Shown in pieces: positions 8,247 through 16,166 of a stretch of 64,000 nt of DNA. Position numbers and translations under genes: made by a program. Below the pieces are notes generated by a model. The model did no database searches, was not told the DNA's origin, and was given only the letters and a program-made list of their open reading frames with translations. The stretch lies in NCBI RefSeq assembly GCF_011007365.1, contig NZ_WFKM01000007.1:186001-250000 (forward strand), in the 5' to 3' direction. The DNA is from Sphingobacterium sp. xlx-96 (GTDB lineage Bacteria; Bacteroidota; Bacteroidia; Sphingobacteriales; Sphingobacteriaceae). The first letter of the stretch is position 1; each line of letters opens with the position of its first letter.

Positions 8247-9428
8247 ATGGAAAGATTTGTTGAAAAATATAAACGTGAACTACTTGAGAACGTAATGCCT
8301 TTTTGGGTAAAATACTCTAATGATGAGCAGTATGGTGGATTTTTGACCTGTTTGGATAGAGAAGGTTCTGTATTTGACACAGATAAGTTTATGTGGTTAC
8401 AGGGACGGCAGATTTGGACATTATCTACGCTCTATAATCAGGTGGAGCAAAAAGAGGTCTGGAAGGATATGGCTATTCAAGGTGCTAGATTCATTTTAGA
8501 TAATGGTAGGGATGAAAAAGGTGATTGGTATTTTTCTTTAGATAGAGTCGGGCGACCTCTTGTACAACCCTATAATATTTTTTCGGACTGTTTTGCGACG
8601 ATGGGATTAGCATCATTATACAAAACAACAGGTGTAGATGAATACGGTCAGGTAGCTCACGATACCTTCAAGAGAATTCTCGAACGCCAGGATAATCCTA
8701 AAGGTAAATATGATAAAGGATATCCAGGTACGAGATCACTTAAGGGATTCGCGCTACCTATGATATTAAGTAATTTATCCTTAGAGCTTGAGCATATAGT
8801 CGGGAACAAAATTGTAGATGAGTTGATTGATAAGGTTATTCATGAAGTTATGGATGTGTTTTATCAAGAGGAATCAGGCCTTATCATGGAAAGTGTTCAT
8901 TTGGACGGGAGCTTTTCCGATAGTTTCGAAGGCCGGTTAGTTAATCCGGGGCACATCATCGAAGCGATGTGGTTTATGATGGATCTGGCCTCCCGTAAAG
9001 ATGATGCGTTGCTGATGCAAAAATGTGTTGATATTGGTTTACGTGCTCTAGAATATGGTTGGGATGAGAAGCATGATGGAATATTGTACTTTAAAGATAT
9101 TTTAAATAGACCATTACAGCAATTGGAGTGGGATCAGAAATTGTGGTGGGTGCATCTTGAGGCATTAGTGTGTATGGCTAAAGGATATGCATATACAGGA
9201 AATCTTAAATGTAAAGAATGGTTCGAGCGTCTGGATCAATATTCATTTGACAAATTTTCAGATCCACAATACGGCGAGTGGTACGGATACCTTAATCGTC
9301 AAGGAGAGCCATTACTTTCGCTTAAAGGAGGGAAATGGAAAGGCTGTTTTCATGTGCCTAGGGCTTTGTTTAAGGTGTACACTACGCTGCAAAAGACTGG
9401 GGTTGAGGTTAAGCAGGAAATCGTTTGA
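8247..9428 (+). CDS. N-acylglucosamine 2-epimerase family protein
   Basis: Cytoplasmic (alpha/alpha)6-barrel epimerase/isomerase, 393 residues, near the usual 390-410. Seen: Arg54 in WLQGRQIW, His236 in NPGHIIEAMWF, His303 in KLWWVHLEAL and His369 in KGCFHVPRAL, which match the conserved Arg and His residues of the family's catalytic centre. Family members interconvert N-acetylmannosamine and N-acetylglucosamine, or mannose and glucose/fructose, or act on cellobiose. The acetyl-esterases and DUF5009 protein nearby favour an acetylated amino sugar. It is the last gene of the run and is followed by a strong terminator. Exact substrate cannot be read from sequence. Confidence 0.9.
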   Translation: MERFVEKYKRELLENVMPFWVKYSNDEQYGGFLTCLDREGSVFDTDKFMWLQGRQIWTLSTLYNQVEQKEVWKDMAIQGARFILDNGRDEKGDWYFSLDRVGRPLVQPYNIFSDCFATMGLASLYKTTGVDEYGQVAHDTFKRILERQDNPKGKYDKGYPGTRSLKGFALPMILSNLSLELEHIVGNKIVDELIDKVIHEVMDVFYQEESGLIMESVHLDGSFSDSFEGRLVNPGHIIEAMWFMMDLASRKDDALLMQKCVDIGLRALEYGWDEKHDGILYFKDILNRPLQQLEWDQKLWWVHLEALVCMAKGYAYTGNLKCKEWFERLDQYSFDKFSDPQYGEWYGYLNRQGEPLLSLKGGKWKGCFHVPRALFKVYTTLQKTGVEVKQEIV

Positions 9429-9447
9429 TAAAAAATCAGTTCAAAAT

Positions 9448-9482
9448 AAAAGGCGATGAATATTTTTCCATCGCCTTTTTTA
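9448..9482. terminator. Bidirectional rho-independent terminator
   Basis: Inverted repeat AAAAGGCGATG / CATCGCCTTTT with an 11-base loop, followed by T residues on the plus strand and also by a T-rich run when read on the minus strand. It lies between the convergent epimerase and carbonic anhydrase genes and can serve both. Confidence 0.85.
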
Positions 9483-9492
9483 AGACGGCTTC

Positions 9493-10140
9493 TTATTTAT
9501 AAGAGAAAATATCACCTAGTTCATCGTTACTTGTAAAGGTACAGCCTAAATCTGTTAATTCACCGGTACCTATATTAATAACCATGCCGTGTATGGCAAG
9601 ATCATCTCGTTCTTTCCACGCATTCTGTATGATAGAAGTGGTGCATAGATTGAATACCTGTTCTTTTACATTTAATTCAATCAAGCGATCTACTTTCTTG
9701 TCATGATCTGTGATCGCATCGATTTCTGTTGCATGGATACGGTAAACATCTTTGATGTGGCATAACCAGTTGTCTATGATACCAAATTGTTTACGGCTTA
9801 AAGATGCAGCAACCCCCCCACAACCGTAATGTCCCGCAATAATAACTTGCTTTACTTTTAATACATTTACCGCATAATCGAGTACAGATAACATGCTCAT
9901 ATCCGAATGAATTACCATATTTGCGATGTTACGGTGTACGAAAACCTCTCCAGGTTTTGTTCCTGTAATTTCGTTGGCAGGAACCCGGCTATCTGCACAG
10001 CCAATCCATAAAATTTCGGGATTTTGTCCTTTTGCAAGTTGTTGAAAACGACCTGTTTGGTCTTTGCTGACAAAGTTTACCCAGTCTTTGTTACCCTCTA
10101 ATATTTTTTGAAATCCTAATTCTAATTCTTTATTTTCCAT
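9493..10140 (-). CDS. Beta-class carbonic anhydrase
   Basis: Zinc enzyme interconverting CO2 and bicarbonate in the cytoplasm; 215 residues from the start chosen here (MENKELELGF). An upstream in-frame ATG adds 13 residues (VPFKRSINNNNK) that are not typical of the family. Zinc ligands are Cys48 (CADSRVP), His104 and Cys107 (HYGCGG), with the catalytic Asp50/Arg52 dyad. It lies 71 bases downstream of the SulP transporter on the same strand, the common arrangement of a transporter paired with an enzyme that feeds on or supplies bicarbonate. The gene ends at the shared terminator. Confidence 0.95.
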   Translation of the reverse strand: MENKELELGFQKILEGNKDWVNFVSKDQTGRFQQLAKGQNPEILWIGCADSRVPANEITGTKPGEVFVHRNIANMVIHSDMSMLSVLDYAVNVLKVKQVIIAGHYGCGGVAASLSRKQFGIIDNWLCHIKDVYRIHATEIDAITDHDKKVDRLIELNVKEQVFNLCTTSIIQNAWKERDDLAIHGMVINIGTGELTDLGCTFTSNDELGDIFSYK

Positions 10141-10211
10141 TTTATTATTATTGTTTATGGACCGCTTAAACGGAACCAAGGTACAGCATTTATCCTTAAA
10201 TTGTGTTAATC

Positions 10212-11807
10212 TTAAACCACTTTCTGCAGTTTTTGTTTTTTTGAATATATCTTCTTTTTGTAAGTAATATCCTTAAGATTAATTTTTAATCCTTTACTTA
10301 GTGCATTTTGCTCAAAATCTTTGATCACCTCTATTACATCCTTATCAATAAATTTACTTTTTGTTCCATCAATGACGATAGATTGGACCGTCTTAGGAAG
10401 ACCATAAAGCTGCTTTTGAATAGCGGCTTTATTGAGAAAAGTAACTTCCTCTGCTAAGGTTATAACAGCTTTCTCATTATTCATTTCATCCGAACCAGAA
10501 TCTTTTGAAATATTAGAAATGAATGCGTTTTGAATATTTGCTCTGAATATGTAAAATGTAGATACCAAAATTCCAATACCTACTCCTTTTAGTAAATCCG
10601 TTGCTACGATAGCTATTACAGTAACTATAAATGGGATGAATTGATCCAAACCTTTGTTGTACATTTGTTTAAATAACGTCGGTTTAGCAAGTTTATATCC
10701 TGTATGTAAGAGAATCGCCGCCAGACAGGCTAAAGGAATAAGATTAATAATCATAGGGATGGCCAATAAAGCGAGTAATAGCCATATTCCATGAAGTATC
10801 GCCGATTGACGAGTGCGTCCTCCAGAATTAGCATTTGCAGATGAACGTACAATTACAGATGTCATAGGGATACCTCCCAACAAACCAGAAGTCATATTAC
10901 CAACACCTTGTGCCACAAGTTCTCGGTTGGTGGGTGAATTTCTTTTGAATGGATCTAGTTTGTCTACTGCCTCAAGACTCAGCAGAGTTTCTAAACTAGC
11001 GACTATGGCGATTGTTACAGCTACCATCCAAACGTCTCCATTCAATATCTGTGTGAAGTCAGGAAATACGAACAAGCCTGTAAACTCTTGAAAGGAAGAT
11101 ACTGTGGGAATGGATACGAAATGTGTAGATCCAGTAAGAAGCGATAGGGATGTACCTTGGAAAGCAAAACCGAGACCAACTCCTAGAATAACGACAACAA
11201 GTGGAGCAGGTAATTTATTGAGCCCCTTGAAAGTAGGCCAGTAAATTAATATAGCAAGCGATAACAAACAGATAATAGTAGCGCCCCAATTAATAGCGGC
11301 AAATACGGTGTCTGTAAACACAGCTATCCCACCTCCATTTTCCATTTCAAAAGCATGTGCTTCAGTCATACCAAAAGCGAGTGGTAGTTGTTTTAATATG
11401 ATTGTAATACCGATTGCTGTCAACATCCCTAAAATAACGGAGGAAGGGAAGAAATTTCCAATCATTCCGGCCTTGATGATTCCTAACATCAACTGTACAA
11501 TACCAGCTATAACGACGGCCAATAAGAAGGTCTCATAAGCCCCTAATTGTTGAATAGCACCATAGACAATTGTAGTCAAGCCCGCTGCTGGGCCACTTAC
11601 ACTGAGTTGAGATCCAGAAATAGAAGCTACTACAATACCACCAATCACCCCTGTTAATACCCCAGCAAAGAGAGGTGCTCCTGACGCCATTGCAATACCG
11701 AGACATAACGGTAAGGCCACCAAGAATACCACAATACTTGCAGGGAAATCATATTTTAAGTCCCTTTTCGATAATTTGAGAAAAGCGGACATACGTGTTC
11801 CTAACAT
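10212..11807 (-). CDS. SulP family anion/bicarbonate transporter with STAS domain
   Basis: Inner-membrane transporter of 531 residues. Seen: the SulP N-terminal signature DFPASIVVFLVALPLCLGIAMASGAP, the ISGSQLSVSGPAAGLTT segment of TM3, about 11-14 hydrophobic segments, and a C-terminal cytoplasmic STAS domain (about residues 440-525; VITLAEEVTFLNKAAIQKQL, SIVIDGTKSKFIDKDV). Close relatives are BicA-like bicarbonate or sulfate carriers. The adjacent carbonic anhydrase points to bicarbonate uptake (inference). A second possible start at Met6 (11792) would drop MLGTR. No Bacteroidota-type promoter is obvious in the 123 bases upstream. Confidence 0.93.
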   Translation of the reverse strand: MLGTRMSAFLKLSKRDLKYDFPASIVVFLVALPLCLGIAMASGAPLFAGVLTGVIGGIVVASISGSQLSVSGPAAGLTTIVYGAIQQLGAYETFLLAVVIAGIVQLMLGIIKAGMIGNFFPSSVILGMLTAIGITIILKQLPLAFGMTEAHAFEMENGGGIAVFTDTVFAAINWGATIICLLSLAILIYWPTFKGLNKLPAPLVVVILGVGLGFAFQGTSLSLLTGSTHFVSIPTVSSFQEFTGLFVFPDFTQILNGDVWMVAVTIAIVASLETLLSLEAVDKLDPFKRNSPTNRELVAQGVGNMTSGLLGGIPMTSVIVRSSANANSGGRTRQSAILHGIWLLLALLAIPMIINLIPLACLAAILLHTGYKLAKPTLFKQMYNKGLDQFIPFIVTVIAIVATDLLKGVGIGILVSTFYIFRANIQNAFISNISKDSGSDEMNNEKAVITLAEEVTFLNKAAIQKQLYGLPKTVQSIVIDGTKSKFIDKDVIEVIKDFEQNALSKGLKINLKDITYKKKIYSKKQKLQKVV

Positions 11808-11930
11808 AATTTTTTAAACTAAATTTTAACTTATTTTCGATAAATTCTAAACGTAGAACACATGAAATTTTTACCCTATATCAAAGAGATACAGAATAAC
11901 AGTGTTGCTAAACGTTACTTGGTATTGAAT

Positions 11931-12275
11931 TTAACAGTTAGGAGGCGGCGTTGGAACAGAAGGGTGGTAGCTGCAGATATCTTTTTCATTGCGCAGATAA
12001 TTGCGCTGTTTCCCATTGTTTTCAATAGAAGGATTGAATGATAGATAATCTATCGCATCAGGTTTGAAGACCTTAACACTATGTTCGTGTAAATCTTCAT
12101 TATTGCTATTAGATCCTTTTGCAGTGAGTTCGACTTCAAGTTGCATGACAACTTGTAAAATTGTACCCTTGTCTAAAATATCGATAAACATAGGGCTAGC
12201 AGAGATCAGCATCTTCGTAAAGAAGACAAAAAAACAAATCTTGGCAGATATTATTCTTTTTGCTTTACTAAACAT
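11931..12275 (-). CDS. Small hypothetical protein
   Basis: A 114-residue protein from the start at MFSKAKRII; the longer frame adds 19 residues. I do not recognise the family. The N-terminus is basic then hydrophobic (AKICFFVFFTKMLISASPMF), which could be a signal peptide or one membrane segment; the rest is polar, ending CSYHPSVPTPPPNC. The middle VVMQLEVELTAKGSNSNNEDLHEHSVKVF is compatible with a small exported beta protein. The gene stands alone between the SulP transporter and the divergent HerA-like gene. A TAnnTTTG element 30 bases upstream of the chosen ATG supports the start. Confidence 0.6.
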   Translation of the reverse strand: MFSKAKRIISAKICFFVFFTKMLISASPMFIDILDKGTILQVVMQLEVELTAKGSNSNNEDLHEHSVKVFKPDAIDYLSFNPSIENNGKQRNYLRNEKDICSYHPSVPTPPPNC

Positions 12276-12304
12276 GTCTATGTTCTCTTTCAATTTCACT
12301 TTGA

Positions 12305-12312
12305 CAAAAGTA
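12305..12312 (-). promoter_or_regulatory. Candidate -7 element for the small hypothetical gene
   Basis: Minus-strand TACTTTTG fits the Bacteroidota -7 consensus TAnnTTTG, 30 bases before the ATG at 12275. No good -33 TTTG at 19-21 bases, so this is weak. Confidence 0.35.
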
Positions 12313-12494
12313 GAATAAAAATTTGCAAACACATTGTTCCTTGTAATTTTTTTATAAAAAAATTACAAAACTTGTTAATAGTAGCCGTTTTGTTAACATT
12401 GTGATAATTACGAAGGTTTTGAAATGTATTTTTATTCAATTTATTGATCGATTATTTATAAATTCGATCGTACAAATTCAAATTTGTTGACAAC

Positions 12495-14042
12495 ATGAAA
12501 CAACAGTTTATAGATAAAGTCGTATCCTCTTATAATCCTAAAGGGGCTTTTATCCAATTAGGATCTGGCATATTAGATGGAGAGATAGTAACCGATGCTA
12601 AAGTGAATCTGGCGTTGAAGATGATGAATCGTCATGGCCTGATAGCGGGGGCAACAGGTACAGGTAAGACGCGGACACTGCAATTGATGGCAGAGCAACT
12701 TTCTGATGCAGGAGTTCCTGTTTTTATGTTGGATGTAAAGGGGGATCTTTCAGGCTTAGCAGAAGCAGGGAAGACTAACGACGCGTTGGTGGAGCGGGGT
12801 GCAGTTGTAGGTATACCTTTTGAGCCGGCAGAGTTTCCTGTAGAATTATTTTCGTTGAGTGGCAAGCTGGGGGCACCAATGCGCGTCACTGTCGAGGATT
12901 TTGGTCCAGTACTTTTGTCTCGAATTTTGGATTTAAATGATACACAATCGGGGGTGTTGAGTGCTATTTTTAAATATGCAGAAGATACGCAACTGCCAGT
13001 GGTAGACTTTACGGACTTAAAGCGCCTGCTGAGCTATCTCTCTGATGGACCAGGCGCAGATGAAATTAAGGCGGATTATGGGCGTATCAGTACAGCCAGT
13101 TCAGGTGCAATATTGCGAAAAATAGTAGCCATAGAGCAACAGGGGGTATCGCATATTTTTGGAGAAAAGGAGTTTGATATTAATGATCTATTTGGTAAAG
13201 TCGATGGAAAAGGTGTTATTTCACTTTTGAATATTTCTGATATTCAAGACCAACCCCAACTTTTCTCTACATTTTTATTAAGCTTATTGGCGCAATTGTT
13301 TAAGAAATTGCCCGAAGTTGGGGATTTGGATAAACCCAAGTTAGTTTTCTTTTTTGATGAAGCCCATTTGTTGTTTAATGGCGCATCAAAGGCATTCTTA
13401 ACGCAAATCGAACAAATTGTTCGTTTGATACGCTCAAAGGGCGTTGGGGTGTTCTTTTGTACTCAGGCAGCAACGGATATTCCGGAGAGTGTTTTAGGCC
13501 AATTGGGTAATCGCATACAACATGCACTAAGAGCATTTACACCGAATGATGCTGAGAATTTGCGTAAGACGGTAAAGACTTATCCAACTTCGACGTTCTA
13601 TCAAATAGACAAAGTGTTGACATCCTTAGGTACTGGACAAGCGTTGGTCACGGTACTCAATGATAAAGGAATTCCTACTGAAGTTGTGGCAACTCACTTG
13701 GTGCCCGCAAGGGCCGTTATGGGGCCATGTGCAGCAACGCATTACGAGGAGCTCGTCAAGGCGTCGTCCTTTTTTGCAAAATATCAGGAACGGGTAGAAA
13801 GACGTACGGCTTCTGAGGTATTAGAGGAGAGGTTATTGACCGCCAATCGGGCCAAGGAGGAGGAGCAGGCCCGTCAACAAGCACAGAAGGAGGCTAGTAG
13901 GTCCGCCACGACAAGTTCTAGAAGACAAACACCTCTTGAAGCAGCACAGACTCAAGCGAGTCGTACATTGGCGAGAGAGGGAGTTAAGTTGATCGGAAAG
14001 TTGGCATCTGGTTTGCTAAATGCCTTCTTTAAAAGGAAGTAA
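12495..14042 (+). CDS. HerA-like ATPase (DUF853 helicase-like)
   Basis: Cytoplasmic FtsK/HerA-type ATPase, 515 residues. Walker A is GATGTGKT at residues 52-59, Walker B is LVFFFDEAHLLF near 285, and a sensor-like Thr/Gln follows in GVFFCTQAATDIPESVLGQLGNRIQHALRAFT split over the next 50 residues. The N-terminal strands (GAFIQLGSGILDGEIV) match the YjgR/DUF853 family. The C-terminal 80 residues are charged and low-complexity (RAKEEEQARQQAQKEASR) and end with a hydrophobic tail. The family is widespread and its DNA or protein substrate is not settled. No NurA-type nuclease or other HerA partner is adjacent, so I do not read this as a HerA-NurA or defence module. Confidence 0.9.
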   Translation: MKQQFIDKVVSSYNPKGAFIQLGSGILDGEIVTDAKVNLALKMMNRHGLIAGATGTGKTRTLQLMAEQLSDAGVPVFMLDVKGDLSGLAEAGKTNDALVERGAVVGIPFEPAEFPVELFSLSGKLGAPMRVTVEDFGPVLLSRILDLNDTQSGVLSAIFKYAEDTQLPVVDFTDLKRLLSYLSDGPGADEIKADYGRISTASSGAILRKIVAIEQQGVSHIFGEKEFDINDLFGKVDGKGVISLLNISDIQDQPQLFSTFLLSLLAQLFKKLPEVGDLDKPKLVFFFDEAHLLFNGASKAFLTQIEQIVRLIRSKGVGVFFCTQAATDIPESVLGQLGNRIQHALRAFTPNDAENLRKTVKTYPTSTFYQIDKVLTSLGTGQALVTVLNDKGIPTEVVATHLVPARAVMGPCAATHYEELVKASSFFAKYQERVERRTASEVLEERLLTANRAKEEEQARQQAQKEASRSATTSSRRQTPLEAAQTQASRTLAREGVKLIGKLASGLLNAFFKRK

Positions 14043-14082
14043 TACAATTTCCTTTTAGAGAAAGTTCCAAATGGTTTGGGAG

Positions 14083-14140
14083 CTACATAAATTCATTTAT
14101 ATGAGACAATTATATTGCACATAAAAGTGAATTTATGTAG
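14083..14140. repeat. 58-bp interrupted inverted repeat overlapping a promoter
   Basis: Perfect 13-base arms CTACATAAATTCA (14083-14095) and TGAATTTATGTAG (14128-14140); inside them TTTATATG and CACATAAA extend the pairing imperfectly. The right arm overlaps the first bases of the candidate -7 element at 14138-14145. No T-run follows, so it is not a normal terminator. An operator or an RNA/DNA hairpin is possible. Confidence 0.65.
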
Positions 14141-14145
14141 GTTTG
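14114..14145 (+). promoter_or_regulatory. Bacteroidota-type promoter for the nucleotidyltransferase
   Basis: ATTG (3 of 4 of TTTG), 20-base spacer, TAGGTTTG (matches TAnnTTTG), 37 bases before the ATG at 14183. Spacing is right for the group's primary sigma factor. Confidence 0.55.
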
Positions 14146-14182
14146 TGGCAATTTTAAAAAAGCAATTACTATATTACATATT

Positions 14183-15097
14183 ATGGGAAAACCTACTTTG
14201 TTAGTTTTAGCAGCTGGTATGGCTAGTCGTTATGGATCGTTGAAACAGGTGGATAGTTTTGGCCCTCATGGTGAGACTATTATCGATTATTCTATATATG
14301 ACGCTATACACGCTGGATTTGGGAAAGTAATCTTTATTATTCGTAAGGAGTTTGAAGATATCATGCGGGAGAAATTTGATGCTAAGTTTAAAGGGCTGAT
14401 TGATGTCGATTATGCTTTCCAGGATTTTGATCTGACAAAATTTGGTGTTGATCGAGTTATCGAGCGCACAAAGCCATGGGGTACGGCACACGCCGTGCTT
14501 AGTGCAAAAGACCTTATCAATGAGCCTTTTTGTGTAATTAATGCAGACGATTTTTATGGTACGGATGCCTTTGTAAAGATGGCATACTTCCTGAATATGG
14601 AAGTGTCTGATACTCATATGTCGTTGATGGGATTTGAAGTTGGGAATACGATGTCTGATTATGGTTATGTTTCTAGAGGTGTTTGTGAAGTGTCTGCCGA
14701 CGGAAATATGGACAGCGTCACCGAACGTACAAATATATATTATAAGGCGGATGCTGAAGGAAATAAGAAAATAGTATACGAAGAGGGTGGGGTCGAAACA
14801 GAACTTGCTCCTGATACGCGAGTATCTATGAATTTTTGGGGATTTACGCCTAAAGTGTTTGAAGTAGCGTTATCTATGTTTCCTAAATTTGTAGACGAGA
14901 ATGCCGAGAATCTAAAAGCTGAATTTTTCATTCCATCAGTACCGGATTATATGGTTAGACATGGTATCGCAGACTTTAAGGTAATTCCAACATCGTCCAA
15001 ATGGTTTGGGGTTACTTATTCAGAAGATAAACCTATTGTGCAGGAGAGTATTTCTAAACTTATAGCTGCGGGGGCTTACCCAGAAAAACTTTTTTAG
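14183..15097 (+). CDS. Sugar-phosphate nucleotidyltransferase family protein
   Basis: Cytoplasmic NTP-transferase (GT-A-like Rossmann) protein, 304 residues, that would join a nucleoside triphosphate to a sugar phosphate. Seen: the nucleotide loop LAAGMASRYGSLKQVDSFGPHGE at the N-terminus (a variant of the GxGxR...PK loop), the metal-binding Asp in INADDFYGTDAF near residue 117, and SMNFWGFTPKVFE near 215. It has its own promoter with an overlapping inverted repeat and its own terminator, so it is a single-gene unit. Related Bacteroidota genes are usually annotated only as nucleotidyltransferase; the sugar cannot be told. Confidence 0.88.
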   Translation: MGKPTLLVLAAGMASRYGSLKQVDSFGPHGETIIDYSIYDAIHAGFGKVIFIIRKEFEDIMREKFDAKFKGLIDVDYAFQDFDLTKFGVDRVIERTKPWGTAHAVLSAKDLINEPFCVINADDFYGTDAFVKMAYFLNMEVSDTHMSLMGFEVGNTMSDYGYVSRGVCEVSADGNMDSVTERTNIYYKADAEGNKKIVYEEGGVETELAPDTRVSMNFWGFTPKVFEVALSMFPKFVDENAENLKAEFFIPSVPDYMVRHGIADFKVIPTSSKWFGVTYSEDKPIVQESISKLIAAGAYPEKLF

Positions 15098-15120
15098 TAA
15101 ATAGTAATTTGATTCTTCCG

Positions 15121-15155
15121 AAAGGGGCTGTCTTTTTGAGGTAGCTCCTTTTTTT
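15121..15155 (+). terminator. Rho-independent terminator
   Basis: AAAGGGGCT (15121-15129) pairs with AGCTCCTTT (15143-15151, one G-T pair) and is followed by a run of T to 15155. It lies 24 bases after the nucleotidyltransferase stop. Confidence 0.75.
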
Positions 15156-15257
15156 ATTTGTCTATTGTTGGTATACGGTGTAGTGTTAAATTGTATATCA
15201 TTTTTTTCTTTTAAATTTCTTATATTTAGGGTAGTATCAGGATTTAAAAATAGGAAC

Positions 15258-15707
15258 ATGATGTCATTAAAAGAAACTATTAAGAATCGAATTTTAGAGA
15301 ATGAGCTAGTGGATTTGGAAGCTTTGAAAGGGATGCATGCAATTTACATGGGGGCGACAGATTTGGATGAAGAATCTTCGTTGGGGTATGAGGACTTCGC
15401 TAAGCAGGATGAAAGTAGAGAGTCCGCAAGAAGCTTGGAAGCGCGTATCGCCCGAGCAGAGGATCTTTTGAATGCTTTTTTAAAAGTTGACTTTGGCACT
15501 AAATCTAAAGTTGAGCCAGGCGCTTTGGTCGTCACAGATTCGTTGAGCTTTTTGATCGGAATTGCATCAGCAGCATTTGAACATGACGAAAAAAGTTATA
15601 TAGGTCTGAATACAGATGCTCCTATATACACTGCTTTGGAAGGTGCTAAATCGGGAGACGAGGTTGTTTTTAATCAAAAGAAATATAAAATATTAGATGT
15701 TCTCTAG
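15258..15707 (+). CDS. GreA/GreB C-terminal-domain-like protein
   Basis: A 149-residue cytoplasmic protein from the start MMSLKET; the upstream in-frame ATG at 15165 would add a hydrophobic stretch lacking similarity to anything. The N-terminal half is helical and acidic (DEESSLGYEDFAKQDESRESARSLEARIARAEDLL), like the Gre coiled coil but shorter, and the C-terminal half ends ALEGAKSGDEVVFNQKKYKILDVL, which matches the GreA/GreB FKBP-like domain ending (PxGxALxGKxVGDEV). It therefore probably touches RNA polymerase, but the tip acidic residues of a real cleavage factor cannot be assigned. Databases have sometimes mislabelled such proteins as 3-oxoacyl-ACP synthase; nothing here supports that. 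Confidence 0.7.
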   Translation: MMSLKETIKNRILENELVDLEALKGMHAIYMGATDLDEESSLGYEDFAKQDESRESARSLEARIARAEDLLNAFLKVDFGTKSKVEPGALVVTDSLSFLIGIASAAFEHDEKSYIGLNTDAPIYTALEGAKSGDEVVFNQKKYKILDVL

Positions 15708-15829
15708 TTATAATTTCAAAAATTTGTTTTCTCGTTTAACCGTTACTTATCTGGCTTTTTTTGTTGAACTGACTGGTGTGTAGCTTGTTGTGTAACAAAC
15801 GTTTTAAGATAGCATTGTTTTAAATTATT

Positions 15830-15837
15830 TACATTTG
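15830..15837 (+). promoter_or_regulatory. Candidate -7 element before a microprotein
   Basis: TACATTTG matches TAnnTTTG and lies 26 bases before the ATG at 15863. The -33 region is not a clear match. Confidence 0.4.
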
Positions 15838-15862
15838 TGATACAATTATAATCTAGTCAATC

Positions 15863-15949
15863 ATGGATAGATTTAAGTACCTCAATCGGATAGTTTATTA
15901 CGTCTTAGCTGTATTGACCTTACTTTACATATCGGTCTCACTTGACTAG
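15863..15949 (+). CDS. Candidate 28-residue single-pass membrane microprotein
   Basis: Short frame ATG to TAG encoding 28 residues: a basic start (MDRFKYLNR), then about 17 hydrophobic residues (IVYYVLAVLTLLYISVS) and a terminal Leu-Asp. This is the layout of a small inner-membrane protein. A TAnnTTTG element sits 26 bases upstream. It occupies the gap between the GreA-like gene and dnaK that otherwise holds only the large palindrome. No family recognised; the evidence is composition and the promoter element only. Confidence 0.4.
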   Translation: MDRFKYLNRIVYYVLAVLTLLYISVSLD

Positions 15950-16104
15950 TTTTTCTTTGATTGACGGGGTATGGAGCTTATTTCCATGGTCGAATCTACT
16001 ATTGAAATTCAGTATGAAGATTCTATATTGCATTTAGAGACTTCTATCAGTTGTTTGAGGACTGATTCTACACAATTTTCTATGCATTTGAAATGGAAAT
16101 TTAG

Positions 16105-16158
16105 CTTGTTTAATAGAAAAGCCCGAAGTGATCACTTCGGGCTTTTCTATTAAACAAG
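16105..16158. terminator. Perfect 54-bp palindrome, probable dnaK terminator
   Basis: Two 27-base arms with no unpaired spacer, centred between 16131 and 16132; the core is AGAAAAGCCCGAAGTGA and its complement. On the minus strand the GC-rich core is followed by TTTTCTATT, which suits termination after dnaK (stop at 16167). Because the palindrome is perfect it looks the same on the plus strand. Its length is well beyond a usual terminator stem. Confidence 0.75.
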
Positions 16159-16166
16159 ATGTTGAA

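Noticed and set aside
5939..9428. A complete sialic acid (nan) operon
   Set aside because: Only epimerase- and esterase-type genes are present; no sialidase, lyase or sialic acid transporter is seen in the window.
9187..9459. A 90-codon frame inside the epimerase gene on the same strand
   Set aside because: It is an out-of-frame shadow of a well-supported gene.
12495..14042. HerA-like ATPase as part of a HerA-NurA or antiphage module
   Set aside because: No nuclease, SIR2, DUF4297 or similar partner adjoins; neighbours are unrelated single genes.
15971..16153. A 60-codon frame running into the large palindrome before dnaK
   Set aside because: It lies mostly in low-complexity sequence, reads through the 54-bp palindrome, has no promoter element of its own and no sensible protein features.
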